IMG/VR virus record: IMGVR_UViG_3300032236_001159
Location: 1 to 64,000 of that record
Origin: a virus
Strand: one strand, 5' to 3'
Length of the DNA stretch: 64,000 bases
Part shown: positions 48,857-59,123 of the stretch, piece by piece
How positions within the stretch are numbered: the first letter of the stretch is position 1
Layout of the letters: each line of letters begins with the position of its first letter
Notes under the pieces: generated by a model
Database searches by the model: none
Seen by the model: the letters and a program-made list of their open reading frames with translations, nothing else
Told to the model about the DNA's origin: nothing
Made by a program: the position numbers and the translations under genes

Positions 48857-49672
48857 TTATCCTATCATATCCATTGGGGGAGTTTCATATTCATCTTTAA
48901 GTTGTTTTTCGGCTTCTTCAACTTCTCTTATTCCGTCATTTAAAATTCTTTCTCCATTAAATTGAATACCACCAGGAAGAGATACATTATTGAATTTAGT
49001 TAAATTAATTCCCCATTGTCTCTTCATTAAAGCGGTTAAGTATTTTTTTAACCACCAATCATTATAAATGTTTGGTGCATCTGAAGGATCTACCAGTCTA
49101 TAGCAATCAAAAATTAAATAATTATTTGGGCTCATTTGGCTCCAATCAATATCTAAGTACAATCTATGATTTTTTTTATTAAATCTAATTTGAATATCTG
49201 GAGTAATAATTCTACTTAAATCTTCAAGATATGTTTTTACCATTGCATAATTTAATAGATCAAGTGCTCCATAATAATACAAATCATTTAAAAATAGTTG
49301 ATATTTAATATTGAAAAGACCACTTGATATTGTACTAGAATCCACTTTAAATACATTATTAACACCAATTACGTGATCTGGTAACTGTAAAAAGTTGTTT
49401 GTTTCTGTGTAATTTACAGTCGTTATTCCAACAGAAGATGATGCAGTTGAAGTTGTAACTCCTGTCTTTATCGCATCTAATTGGGATTGGCTTAATTGAT
49501 GTTTTAAAAATACTTTTTCAATACCATCATAATGTCTTTCATTAAAATATTGAATGGCATCATCTACCAAATCATCAATTTGGTCATCTTCAATATTAAT
49601 TTCCAAAACGGGATAACCGAGTCTTCTCAGACAATAATCAATTAGTCCTTGGCGAGATGATGGTTGTGCCAT
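48857..49672 (-). CDS. gp13: Neck protein gp13
   Basis: 271 residues (T4 309). Binds gp14 to seal the filled head and receive the tail. Seen: SSRQGLIDYCLRRLGYPVLEI then DDLVDDAIQYFNERHYDGIEKVFLKHQL and a C-terminal ALMKRQWGINLTKFN with LPGGIQFNGERI, typical of gp13. GAGAGG precedes ATG 49672 and a late octamer is at 49695-49702. Confidence 0.95.
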   Translation of the reverse strand: MAQPSSRQGLIDYCLRRLGYPVLEINIEDDQIDDLVDDAIQYFNERHYDGIEKVFLKHQLSQSQLDAIKTGVTTSTASSSVGITTVNYTETNNFLQLPDHVIGVNNVFKVDSSTISSGLFNIKYQLFLNDLYYYGALDLLNYAMVKTYLEDLSRIITPDIQIRFNKKNHRLYLDIDWSQMSPNNYLIFDCYRLVDPSDAPNIYNDWWLKKYLTALMKRQWGINLTKFNNVSLPGGIQFNGERILNDGIREVEEAEKQLKDEYETPPMDMIG

Positions 49673-49690
49673 TACTTAAATACCTCTCTT

Positions 49691-49882
49691 TTAATATTTA
49701 TTAATAGAATCTGTTTGTAATTCTTTTATTTGTTCCAATAAATCATATTTTTCTTTTTCGAAATCTTTAATTAAAGATTGAATTTTTGATTCTAATACAA
49801 TATTTTCAATTGAAAGTGAAGATATTTTTTGAGAATATGTATTAATTAAAATCGTTACGTCGATATCATTTTCATTATTCAT
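49691..49882 (-). CDS. Small coiled-coil protein
   Basis: 63 residues from ATG 49882, which has a strong GGAGGT upstream and lies one base after the previous stop; an in-frame start at 49900 would give six more residues. Sequence MNNENDIDVTILINTYSQK with LSIENIVLESKIQSLIKDF is a regular coiled coil. Similar small proteins occur near neck genes of T4-like marine phages. It could be a chaperone or linker in tail assembly; unknown. Confidence 0.72.
   Translation of the reverse strand: MNNENDIDVTILINTYSQKISSLSIENIVLESKIQSLIKDFEKEKYDLLEQIKELQTDSINKY
49695..49702 (-). promoter_or_regulatory. Late promoter AATAAATA for gp13
   Basis: Octamer at the 3' end of the small coiled-coil gene, 23 bases before ATG 49672. 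Confidence 0.55.
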
Positions 49883-49883
49883 T

Positions 49884-51002
49884 TTAATATTGACCTCCAT
49901 CTATGGCATTTGTCCACACAGGAACATTTGAATTGTCCGTCGTTAAAATATAATTTGAAGTGGATGCATATCCAACTTCTGGGGAATTAGTACTAATCAA
50001 TTTACCAGAAGAATCAAAATATGCAGATCCTCTGGTACTAATTCCGGAAGTAGTGAAATTAAGTAAAATTGAACCTATATCAAGAGTTCCTTTTGTTCCA
50101 GATACTACATTTCCTGTAATTGTGGCATCTGGTATATATGTGAGATAACGAGTACTGTCTTTATAACCAAAAAATCCTTTTCTATAATTTTGAACACCAG
50201 AACCTACATTATATTCAAATGAAATACCTTTATCTGTATTAGTGTCATAATAATGTCTAATTGTTAATTGTGATGTGGTTGAAATTGATCCACTAGTATT
50301 CCCTTGAATGAAAACAACATTAGTGTATGGATTATATGAATTTATTGTTGTGATTCCACTTGATGGGAGATTTGCATTTCCGCTAATTAAATCACCAGTA
50401 TTAATTCCAACAACAGAATCTAAAGTAATAGTTGAACTTCCAGTCAATACCGGAGACATCACTGTTCTAATACTTGTTATATCACCAAGATTTAATATAT
50501 CTGCATCTGCATTTACACTTGTTGAATTAATTGAAGTAGTAGTACCATCAACTTGTAGATTACCTTTAACAACAACTGTGCCTTGATTGCTTAATCCATC
50601 GGGATATGGATCAATATATAAAGTATCTCCAGTTCCAGGTAAAGATGAAATTATATTTGAATTAATTCTAACGTTATCAAATGTTGCACCGCCAGTATTT
50701 GTAATATTTCCACTTATATTTACCTTTCCCGAAAATGACGAGATACCAATAAAAGTATTTAAATTTGTACTTACTTGCCCAAGTGTAGTATTTCCATTTA
50801 CAGTTAATGATCCAACTAAAACTGGATTGCTAGTTGCTTCCCATTTTAATGTGGTGGAATTAAATACCAAAATCATTCCACCAACTTGGCCATTACTTAC
50901 ATCAACATCGGAAAGTTGATATAATTTCCCCCCTGCCACAATAGATGTGGCAGGAACTCTAATTGCATTTTCTGTTCCTAGTCTTACTCTTATATCTGCC
51001 AT
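49884..51002 (-). CDS. Fibre-like structural protein
   Basis: 372 residues. Starts MADIRVRLGTENAIRVPATS; contains beta-strand rich segments with NGNTTLG, VKGNLQVDGTTTSINST and ADADILNLGD, a repeating unit found in many marine phage fibres. It lies where T4 carries gp12/wac, between baseplate and neck genes, so it may be a short tail fibre or whisker analogue. No chaperone motif is seen. No Shine-Dalgarno is clear before ATG 51002. Confidence 0.8.
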   Translation of the reverse strand: MADIRVRLGTENAIRVPATSIVAGGKLYQLSDVDVSNGQVGGMILVFNSTTLKWEATSNPVLVGSLTVNGNTTLGQVSTNLNTFIGISSFSGKVNISGNITNTGGATFDNVRINSNIISSLPGTGDTLYIDPYPDGLSNQGTVVVKGNLQVDGTTTSINSTSVNADADILNLGDITSIRTVMSPVLTGSSTITLDSVVGINTGDLISGNANLPSSGITTINSYNPYTNVVFIQGNTSGSISTTSQLTIRHYYDTNTDKGISFEYNVGSGVQNYRKGFFGYKDSTRYLTYIPDATITGNVVSGTKGTLDIGSILLNFTTSGISTRGSAYFDSSGKLISTNSPEVGYASTSNYILTTDNSNVPVWTNAIDGGQY

Positions 51003-51007
51003 TTTTT

Positions 51008-51352
51008 TTATGCAGTGGTAACGCCGGCAGTTACAATCGCACTTCCTTCCACAACTCTGGTTTTAATGGAAGCCGCATCTATTAATAAAATATCATAAGA
51101 ATATCTTCCTGGTTTTATTCCAGAAGTAATTGAAGATCCTAAAGAGATTGTCAATTTACCAAAAGATCTATTATTAAATGAAACATCAAAGCTTGCAGTG
51201 ATTTTTGATGATGCTGGACTTTTTTTAATAGAAGAATATGCAGTATATCCAGTCAAATCCAATGGAGTATTTGCAGTAGTTTCAAAATCAAATGTTTGGG
51301 TGAAATCAGTTCCCGAATTGATTATGATGTTACTAACATAGGAAGCTGCCAT
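51008..51352 (-). CDS. Small beta-sandwich structural protein
   Basis: 114 residues. MAASYVSNIIINSGTDFTQTF then LDLTGYTAYSSIKKS and ITSGIKPGRYSYDILLID resembles N-terminal domains of phage baseplate upper proteins (BppU-like). In cyanophages, a protein like this is a regular neighbour of the fibre genes. Most likely a small virion component; no enzymatic motif. Confidence 0.75.
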   Translation of the reverse strand: MAASYVSNIIINSGTDFTQTFDFETTANTPLDLTGYTAYSSIKKSPASSKITASFDVSFNNRSFGKLTISLGSSITSGIKPGRYSYDILLIDAASIKTRVVEGSAIVTAGVTTA

Positions 51353-51381
51353 TATTTAAAATTTAATACATTCTAATATAT

Positions 51382-51603
51382 TTAGGATTTACTAGAAACC
51401 AATTGAATTAATAAATCTTTTATCACATCAATATCTTTTTTAATATTTTCAACATCAATTTCCAATTGCTTTGATTTTTCTATCTCCTTTAATTTATTTT
51501 CCTTTGCTTTTATATAATTTTGATAGTCACTGTCGGAGCAATTTATAATTGCTCCGCTTTTTTCGTCACGAAATAGCGATTTATTATTTTCAACAGGAAT
51601 CAT
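51382..51603 (-). CDS. Small coiled-coil protein, 73 residues
   Basis: 73 residues. FRDEKSGAIINCSDSDYQNYI then a Lys/Glu-rich heptad helix (KEIEKSKQLEIDVENIKKDID) make it coiled coil. ATG 51603 overlaps the stop of the 2505-residue gene by four bases, so translation is coupled. Probably a baseplate/fibre accessory or assembly factor; unknown. Confidence 0.72.
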   Translation of the reverse strand: MIPVENNKSLFRDEKSGAIINCSDSDYQNYIKAKENKLKEIEKSKQLEIDVENIKKDIDVIKDLLIQLVSSKS

Positions 51604-54600
51604 GATTTTGTTGCGATTGCTCTCAGGTCTTTAATTTTTGGATAAAGTGCCTGATTTGTTCCAGACATTAAGATTTTGATTTGGAATCCATTAAATGGTG
51701 CCAAATTATGAGCAGTAAATTCATAACTACCTAAATCATTAAAATTAACAGAAGGTATAACTAATTTATCTGGAAGTCCATTATTGTCTTTTGGATCAAT
51801 TACATCTCCATTATTGTTTAGATTTGAATACCCAGGGAATAGTTCGAAACCTTGTTGTTGAGACGATGTATCATCTCTCAATAATCTATACATTACTCTA
51901 ATATCACTAGAAGCATCTCTATATGCATCAAATAATACCATCAAACTATCTGCAGACTGTTTCAATTTGATGATTTTTGAAACATAAATTGCCGCATGTG
52001 GATCATCAGTCAAACTGTTTACGCTGGAATTCGTAGCATAGTTTGATACTGGAGAATTTAATCTGGACATAATGGTGATAATATTCACTCTATCCAGATC
52101 AATCATTGGAGATACTTTGGGGTCTCCTGTAGAAAGTACCATCTCTAATGTAAATGATTTTGCTCCTGGATAATTTCCGAGATTATTAGATTCATTTATT
52201 TTAGAAGCAATAATTCTAGTGGAATTTAAAATATTATTTGAATTTAATGAAATATCTTCAAATCCTTGATCTACAAATGAGGTTTCCGTTCCATCAGCAC
52301 TTGTTCCGGAGAAAGTTCTAATTCTTGCACTAATATTGGTAGTCTGTGGCAATAATGTTTGGATATTTGGTCTTATAATACTAAATGGAATATTTTGTGT
52401 TGCTTTTGGACCTTTTTCGAATCCAACTATCGGATTTGTCGATTCATACGTTCCTCCGGATTTTCTTTGTGAGAAGAATAATTCTGGATATCCATTTACA
52501 TTCGAAGTAGTTCTGTCTGCACCATCAATAGATGTATCTAATATTAAATTATATTCATCCAAATCTATAGGATAAGAATCTGTGATTGTATGAGTTTTAT
52601 TAATTCTCTTCAAAGATACACCATTAAGTTCATATTTAAATACTAAATCATTTGCAGAATATGATCCTGCAATTGGACCTCTCGCAATTCCAGTTAAACT
52701 ATTAGTGGAAGTATTTACTCCAGTATAACCTATGATTTCATTTTTAATAATAACATAACCAGTATTTGCTGAACCAACTGGAATATTTTCAAAACTTGTG
52801 AATATTCCAACAGAGGATGATAATGGGATATCCGAGGTTGAAGAGGAACTATACGATGCAGATAATTTTAATGGAGATAAATCTGGCTCAATTCCACTTA
52901 AAGTAACTTTGTTCTGTGAAGAATACATTCCATGATTATTATGATTTACTTTAATTCTCAGACCAGTAGTAATGTCAATAAGTGAGGTTACGCTCGCATT
53001 CGCCATTGTGACAATACCAGTTTGTCCATTATAGGTGATATATTTTGTCGAATCTGTGGAATCAATTTTTCCTTGAATATTATCAACAATTAAAGAATTT
53101 ATTGAAGTAATAATACCAGCAGTATTTGGAATTGTAATGAGAAGATTTTTTCCAAGATTTCCAGTATCCGTAGAAGCAATACTTAAAACATCGCCAATTG
53201 CATATCCAGTGCCACCAACAGAAACTGTTGCAGCTACTGCGACACCACCAATTACAGTGAGATTTGCCTTAGCACCTTGACCGTATCCACTGACGGCAAC
53301 TAAATTTTTATTTTGGAATGTGACGGATCCACTAGTATATCCACTTCCGGGATTTGTTATAGTTAGTGTTCCTGTTGCCCCAGTACTAATACCACCTAAG
53401 ACTGATCTCAATTTTCCAGAAAAATTAGAATTATTTTTCTGGAAAATTTGAACTCCATTAATTAGATTTGCTTGATCAGCAGCAGAAATGCTAGTTCCAA
53501 TTCCAACCAAACTCGATTTTGAATACATTTGAATTGGATTTGGTCTCAGTGCTGCAATTTGATTATTTCCAATATCTAAATTTGGATTATAAAATCTTAC
53601 GGACGCAGAACTTGTTACAAAATTTGCACGATAAAGTGTCATCTTCAAATCTTCAAGTTGACTTGCATCCCAAGTAGAACCATTTTGTGATTTGAATAAA
53701 GAACCTAGAAGTGGTTGTTGTGCCACAACAATTCTTTCTGCTTCTGGTCTGGTCAAAGTTGAAACATCAGTTTCGGTCATTCTTGAAATCCAAACATTAT
53801 ACTCATCTGAAGCCGACAAAAGAACAACAGCATATGAATTTGCGGTTTCTAGATAAACAGGAGATGGGAATGTAAAAGTAGTTGGAACGGAAGCATCATC
53901 TGAAATGCGAACTTTATCTGGATCTAAAATAACTTCCGCAAATGGTAGAATGGTTTGTGTTGGCAAACCAGTACTCATTGTTCTTATTTGTAAAGTAATT
54001 GGAAGATTATTTGTAGATTTTGATTTGAAGAAAATATCACATTTTGTTACATATACCCCATTTGGATCCGATACTTCAAATGATTCTGCAAGTGGATCTA
54101 CCCATCTAGTTTGGGTTACAGTTCTGTTTATAAATGATGTACTTGCCACAAGTCTTGTATCTGTTTCCGATGTTTTTCTATCATCGGTTTTTACATCTCT
54201 AGATATGTTTGCATTACGAATACGAAGAGTAGTTGATTCTACATTATCCAATGTTCCACTTGATGAGAAATTAGTTTCTGCAGAACTTTGAGCAAATCCA
54301 GAAATTGTGGAATTTGTTGAACTTGTAGTAAGTGTGAATGTTTTATTTCCTGTGGTAAATACTGGAGTTGATGGTGAAGTTGGGTCCGGAATAAATAGTG
54401 ATCCAATAAAAGTTCCAGAATTATCACTAATCAATCTAAGATTTTTTATATCTGCAATTGCTCCACTAGTTTGTCCAATTAAACGCATTCCATTAGAAAC
54501 ACATCCATAAAAACTAGAATTTGATTGCAATTCTAAACTTGCAGTATCAACATTCAATAAACCAGTAGTTGAAGAATAACTTGATGAAATTGTGCTCGAT

Positions 54601-57600
54601 GAATCATATGGATTAATTGAATAGTATTCAGATGGTGAATTGTATGGTCCATATTTGTGATTTTGAGATGCTAATCTGAATTTGATTGATTTTGATCCCA
54701 AAATACCTATGACAGTTTCTCCAGTAGAAAATGTACCACTTATCATTGAAACTTCTAAAAGTTTAGGGATAATATAATTTGACATATCAATATTATCAAA
54801 GAATGCATAAAATTGACTATTTGGTTTAAGTCTTTTTGCGATAACTTCAATATTTCTTGATCTCATATGAGTTATAATGTCTCTAGAAATTACTCTATCA
54901 CCAAGATTTGTTGTATCAAATCTTGATGTGACACCATATTGAATTCCTTGTCTAGTTTGATTTCTTGATGTGATTGTAGTTTGATTTGAAAAATTAATAA
55001 AACTATCTTTGTAAGTATTAGTTCTATCCTGACTTTGCATCATCGCACCATTTGCAGGATTGCGAGATTGATGTAAACCTGAGGTAGCAATCCAATCAGT
55101 TGAAGATGTTAAAGTTGATCCAGTTTGTTGTGTGAATAGTGCTGGCCCATTTGTTGTTTGTGAACCAGTCCAAGTTGTTTCCCAAGATCCCCAATCTATG
55201 GGCGAAAGACCAGTGTTGGTATCAACTCCCAACTGTTGAATAGCAGAATTATAAGATCCTTCAATATCAGATATTTTTTCAGTTTTTCTCGTTTCTATCC
55301 AAGTATCTGAAGAAGGACTTAGATGTATTGTCCCTATCCAATTTACAACATTGAATGGATTTACATTTTCTGTTCTTGTCGCATATGGATTTTTTACATA
55401 TTCAACATCGGAATATTTTAAACACACTACATCACCAACTCTTGTCAGATTTGGTGATCCCAAATCATTCACGAATCTTAAATCTGCGTTAACATTTGAT
55501 GTTGTTCCTATTCCAAGTACTGATTCTGAACCAATAAGAAGATCAATACTTGTCGAATATGGTTGTGGATTTAATGTTCCGGCATTTTTATCGACACTAG
55601 ATTTATATAAGCGATTTGAAATATCTCCACCATCGGAAGATTTGAAATTATCCACAAAGAAACCACATTTAAATCTATCAAGTTGAGTAGTGGAATCTCT
55701 TATTGTTAGATTTTGAGTGTCAGTTTCAAGTAAAGATAGCGAAGTGTAATACTCTATATTACTAATTCTTTTATCTAAACTAGAAATATCCTGCATTCTA
55801 TATCTTTTATGTGTTGTTAAAGATATTTTGACACTAGACGTATCAAACAAATATGCAGGCAAATAGACAGTTCCGATTTCTAAGGATGAATCCAAACTAT
55901 TAGGAACTTTTGGGGAAAGGGAAGGAACTCCTTTATTGATGATAAATGCGCCATCTTTATCCAAGAAGATTCTATCTATTCTTGGTAAATAATAATCATA
56001 AGAAAGATTAATATTTTTATTTTTAGCAAAAATATCAGTTGCAGAACCATTTGTATTTTGAAAAATTCTCGATTTAAATTCAAATGGTGATGTTGTTGTG
56101 CTATTAAATTGGGAAACTCTTGGTCTGCAATCTAAAAGATCTGTAACTCTCAATCCATCAACTGATGGGATATAATCATCATAACGATCTTTATCATATG
56201 AATTTACTCCAACGAAATCTCCATTATCGGAAGAACTAATTGTGTAATTATTAAAAATTATTCTAATTTTTCTAGTAGGAGAAGAATTATTTGGTTTTCT
56301 TATGATTCTTGAATAATCTAGATATTCCGATCTTTGTCCATCATCAAAGATAAAATTATTCTTAATATTTTTATCTCCAGGAAATACTGTTGCTATTGTT
56401 GCTTGTATTTTTGATTCTTGGAATGTGACGAGTTCTCCAATTGTAAATACGTTCTCATTCAAATAAACAATATCAATTTGATTTGTTCCAGTGGATGAAA
56501 CTAATGTTGCTACAGCTTTACTATTTTCCCCAACTACCAATTCTCCTTTTGTGGAGTTTAAAATATTAGAAGATAAATTAATAAGTTGCAAATAAGAAAG
56601 AGATGGATCTCCAGATGTGGAAGATTCGATAATTGCAACAATGTTTGATACATCGGGAATATTTAAAGAAATTTCTTTATCTTGTACTCTAGTCCCATAT
56701 ATTTGACTATATGTCAATCCATCATTGAAAGTAGTAGACCCAATACCGGATCCTTGTGATGATGATTTATCTATAATTAATGATGTGCATCTATTAAAAA
56801 TTTTCTTTTTGGTGGATGTATTAATTTTATTGAAACTCACAGTTAAAACTGCGGATCCATTTTGACTAATATTTTGTAAACTGACGGTTCTTCCAGAAAC
56901 AATTAGTTTTTGATCACTTAATGATTCTATAACTCCATTCACAAATGATAGATTATAATCTTGTTCATTGAATGGCAACAGCGTTAAACTGGTATCAGTT
57001 TCAAGCACTTGAGTTGCAGCACCATTAGAAATAGTTACATTATAACTTCTCTTAATTGTAATATTAGAATCAGTTAGAGATAAATTTGAAATATTTGATT
57101 TATTTAATTTGGAATACAATGAAACATCTGCTGTATTTAAAACATCAAGGGTTGCTTTTTTAATATCGGTATTTGTGGATGCGGATGTTGGTAATGTTCC
57201 AACACAAACACCAGAAATAGAAGGCAATGGAATAATTTGAATACTTTTTGATGATGTACTAACTTGATATACTTGATTGTATGTTGGAAGTGTGTCCCCT
57301 TGCTTAGTATATGAAATAATATCTCCAGTGTTTATGCCAACATAAAAATTCTGATCGGTGGTGGTGATTGTACTGATTCCAGCAGAAGCAGTTGAAATTG
57401 TAAATACTGTTCCTGGTTGTGAAATATATAATTGATTTGAAAGTACTGGATCAGCAGTAAAGCTTACGCCATTTCCAACTATTTGGTGAATATCGGAGAA
57501 ATTATAATCTCTAACTCCAATTATTGCCCTTACATTAGTGTTTCCGTTTATATTAATAGTTTCATTATTTACAAATGAACCAGAAACTTGATATAAAGTT

Positions 57601-59117
57601 AAAGCATTAGATGACGAAATGCTATTTACAAGATATCCACTTGCTCCACTACTATTACCCTGAATAAATGCAGGAATAGATTGCGTCAATGATGTATTCA
57701 AAGTAAGATTTGTGTAAGTCTGGATATCATATAAAGATACTTCAAATTGTGTCGTATTATCAACATAAACACTATTTTTTAATTTTAAATCATATACCCT
57801 AGCAATACCAATTTGTGTCCCAGAAGAAATCCCAGCAATTCCAGTTCTTCCATTATATAAGTTAACGTATGAAGAAGATCCAAAACCAACTGGAATTATT
57901 CCAGATACATTATTTAAATTAACTTGTCTTCCAAGATTGAATGGAATTGCTTGATTGTAATCATTATCAGTAGTTCTTGGCTTATTTAAATCAATAATAG
58001 TATTATTGATAGTTTCAACTTCATATCCTCTAACATATGCTTTTCCTGGACTTACTGATAAACAAAGCAAATCTTTTGATGTCGGATTTCCTTGCTTTGT
58101 TACTTGATTTTCAAAATATATACCATTATTTCCTATTCTATCATTTAAACATTCTTTTGCTGTAATATCGAATGGGGTTACATAATAATCCCCTGCCTCA
58201 TCATAAGTTCTTCTTGCAAGTTCATCACGAATTAAATTATAATTTGTTTCTTTTACGAATTTTTGTAACGAACCATCTTCTAATCTTAATAATTCAATAA
58301 AATTTTCATCATTGAAATCGTTAATACTTTTTTTAATCAAGGATGTGGATATTTTTAATCTATCTGCTCCCGGAGCAGCATAATTAGAAAAACCTTGAGC
58401 GTTATCAAATAAATCGGTATATTCATTTGATGCAACAACAATTTCTTCATTGACTAATAAACCAACTCTATAACTTGGTGAATTAGTATATTGATCCAAT
58501 ATAACTGTTTCTGAATTTACAGTTATAAAAAAACCACGAATAAAATATACTCCAGATACAATTTTAGCGGCAGATCCAATAGAAGTTGAATTCGAAAGAA
58601 TAGATGTTGCAAATGTAGATCCTGATCTTATTGTAGATAAAGAGTATGAAATATCTTCTAACGCAATTAAATTCTCACCATCAACAAATGTTTTTGTTGA
58701 AAAATCACTATTACCAGAACTCTGATATTTAATATAAAGAGTATAAGTATTTCTTTCTGATTCTGAACTAGTAATATAATTTTCTACTTTTGCCTTAACG
58801 CCACTTGTTTCACCTTGAATTAATTTACCCAAAAGACTCTCAATATAAAGAGAAATTGGAATACCTAAATGGACCTCATCAATTTGAACACAGGTATATT
58901 CTGGATCATATGCAATTTGGCCAGGAATAACCATTGAACCTTCTTTAAAAAGGTTTTTTCCAAATTTTTCAATTTGATTTTGTAAAATAGATTGCAGAGT
59001 TGTTAATTCTCTGGCCTGTATTGGAGTTCCAGGTTTAAATAAAACTCTTTGATAATTTTTCGAATCAGAAAAATCATCAAAATATGGAGATACATTTAAA
59101 TTAGTGTTTTGTGGCAT
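51600..59117 (-). CDS. Giant gp10-like baseplate/fibre protein (DUF4815 N-terminus)
   Basis: 2505 residues. The N-terminus YFDDFSDSKNYQRVLFKPG and PIQARELTTLQSILQNQIEKFG is a DUF4815 baseplate signature. Later, a MRSRNIEVIAKRLKPNSQFYAFFD block, then WVDPLAESFEVSDPNGVYVTK and a carbohydrate-binding-like beta domain, match the large gp10-type proteins of T4-like cyanophages. The rest consists of repeated beta modules (IQGNSSGASGYL, NPGSGYTSGSVTF). T4 gp10 is 602 residues, so this is a greatly enlarged form. Located between gp8 and the fibre genes, as gp9-gp12 are in T4. Confidence 0.88.
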   Translation of the reverse strand: MPQNTNLNVSPYFDDFSDSKNYQRVLFKPGTPIQARELTTLQSILQNQIEKFGKNLFKEGSMVIPGQIAYDPEYTCVQIDEVHLGIPISLYIESLLGKLIQGETSGVKAKVENYITSSESERNTYTLYIKYQSSGNSDFSTKTFVDGENLIALEDISYSLSTIRSGSTFATSILSNSTSIGSAAKIVSGVYFIRGFFITVNSETVILDQYTNSPSYRVGLLVNEEIVVASNEYTDLFDNAQGFSNYAAPGADRLKISTSLIKKSINDFNDENFIELLRLEDGSLQKFVKETNYNLIRDELARRTYDEAGDYYVTPFDITAKECLNDRIGNNGIYFENQVTKQGNPTSKDLLCLSVSPGKAYVRGYEVETINNTIIDLNKPRTTDNDYNQAIPFNLGRQVNLNNVSGIIPVGFGSSSYVNLYNGRTGIAGISSGTQIGIARVYDLKLKNSVYVDNTTQFEVSLYDIQTYTNLTLNTSLTQSIPAFIQGNSSGASGYLVNSISSSNALTLYQVSGSFVNNETININGNTNVRAIIGVRDYNFSDIHQIVGNGVSFTADPVLSNQLYISQPGTVFTISTASAGISTITTTDQNFYVGINTGDIISYTKQGDTLPTYNQVYQVSTSSKSIQIIPLPSISGVCVGTLPTSASTNTDIKKATLDVLNTADVSLYSKLNKSNISNLSLTDSNITIKRSYNVTISNGAATQVLETDTSLTLLPFNEQDYNLSFVNGVIESLSDQKLIVSGRTVSLQNISQNGSAVLTVSFNKINTSTKKKIFNRCTSLIIDKSSSQGSGIGSTTFNDGLTYSQIYGTRVQDKEISLNIPDVSNIVAIIESSTSGDPSLSYLQLINLSSNILNSTKGELVVGENSKAVATLVSSTGTNQIDIVYLNENVFTIGELVTFQESKIQATIATVFPGDKNIKNNFIFDDGQRSEYLDYSRIIRKPNNSSPTRKIRIIFNNYTISSSDNGDFVGVNSYDKDRYDDYIPSVDGLRVTDLLDCRPRVSQFNSTTTSPFEFKSRIFQNTNGSATDIFAKNKNINLSYDYYLPRIDRIFLDKDGAFIINKGVPSLSPKVPNSLDSSLEIGTVYLPAYLFDTSSVKISLTTHKRYRMQDISSLDKRISNIEYYTSLSLLETDTQNLTIRDSTTQLDRFKCGFFVDNFKSSDGGDISNRLYKSSVDKNAGTLNPQPYSTSIDLLIGSESVLGIGTTSNVNADLRFVNDLGSPNLTRVGDVVCLKYSDVEYVKNPYATRTENVNPFNVVNWIGTIHLSPSSDTWIETRKTEKISDIEGSYNSAIQQLGVDTNTGLSPIDWGSWETTWTGSQTTNGPALFTQQTGSTLTSSTDWIATSGLHQSRNPANGAMMQSQDRTNTYKDSFINFSNQTTITSRNQTRQGIQYGVTSRFDTTNLGDRVISRDIITHMRSRNIEVIAKRLKPNSQFYAFFDNIDMSNYIIPKLLEVSMISGTFSTGETVIGILGSKSIKFRLASQNHKYGPYNSPSEYYSINPYDSSSTISSSYSSTTGLLNVDTASLELQSNSSFYGCVSNGMRLIGQTSGAIADIKNLRLISDNSGTFIGSLFIPDPTSPSTPVFTTGNKTFTLTTSSTNSTISGFAQSSAETNFSSSGTLDNVESTTLRIRNANISRDVKTDDRKTSETDTRLVASTSFINRTVTQTRWVDPLAESFEVSDPNGVYVTKCDIFFKSKSTNNLPITLQIRTMSTGLPTQTILPFAEVILDPDKVRISDDASVPTTFTFPSPVYLETANSYAVVLLSASDEYNVWISRMTETDVSTLTRPEAERIVVAQQPLLGSLFKSQNGSTWDASQLEDLKMTLYRANFVTSSASVRFYNPNLDIGNNQIAALRPNPIQMYSKSSLVGIGTSISAADQANLINGVQIFQKNNSNFSGKLRSVLGGISTGATGTLTITNPGSGYTSGSVTFQNKNLVAVSGYGQGAKANLTVIGGVAVAATVSVGGTGYAIGDVLSIASTDTGNLGKNLLITIPNTAGIITSINSLIVDNIQGKIDSTDSTKYITYNGQTGIVTMANASVTSLIDITTGLRIKVNHNNHGMYSSQNKVTLSGIEPDLSPLKLSASYSSSSTSDIPLSSSVGIFTSFENIPVGSANTGYVIIKNEIIGYTGVNTSTNSLTGIARGPIAGSYSANDLVFKYELNGVSLKRINKTHTITDSYPIDLDEYNLILDTSIDGADRTTSNVNGYPELFFSQRKSGGTYESTNPIVGFEKGPKATQNIPFSIIRPNIQTLLPQTTNISARIRTFSGTSADGTETSFVDQGFEDISLNSNNILNSTRIIASKINESNNLGNYPGAKSFTLEMVLSTGDPKVSPMIDLDRVNIITIMSRLNSPVSNYATNSSVNSLTDDPHAAIYVSKIIKLKQSADSLMVLFDAYRDASSDIRVMYRLLRDDTSSQQQGFELFPGYSNLNNNGDVIDPKDNNGLPDKLVIPSVNFNDLGSYEFTAHNLAPFNGFQIKILMSGTNQALYPKIKDLRAIATKS

Positions 59118-59123
59118 TTTCTT

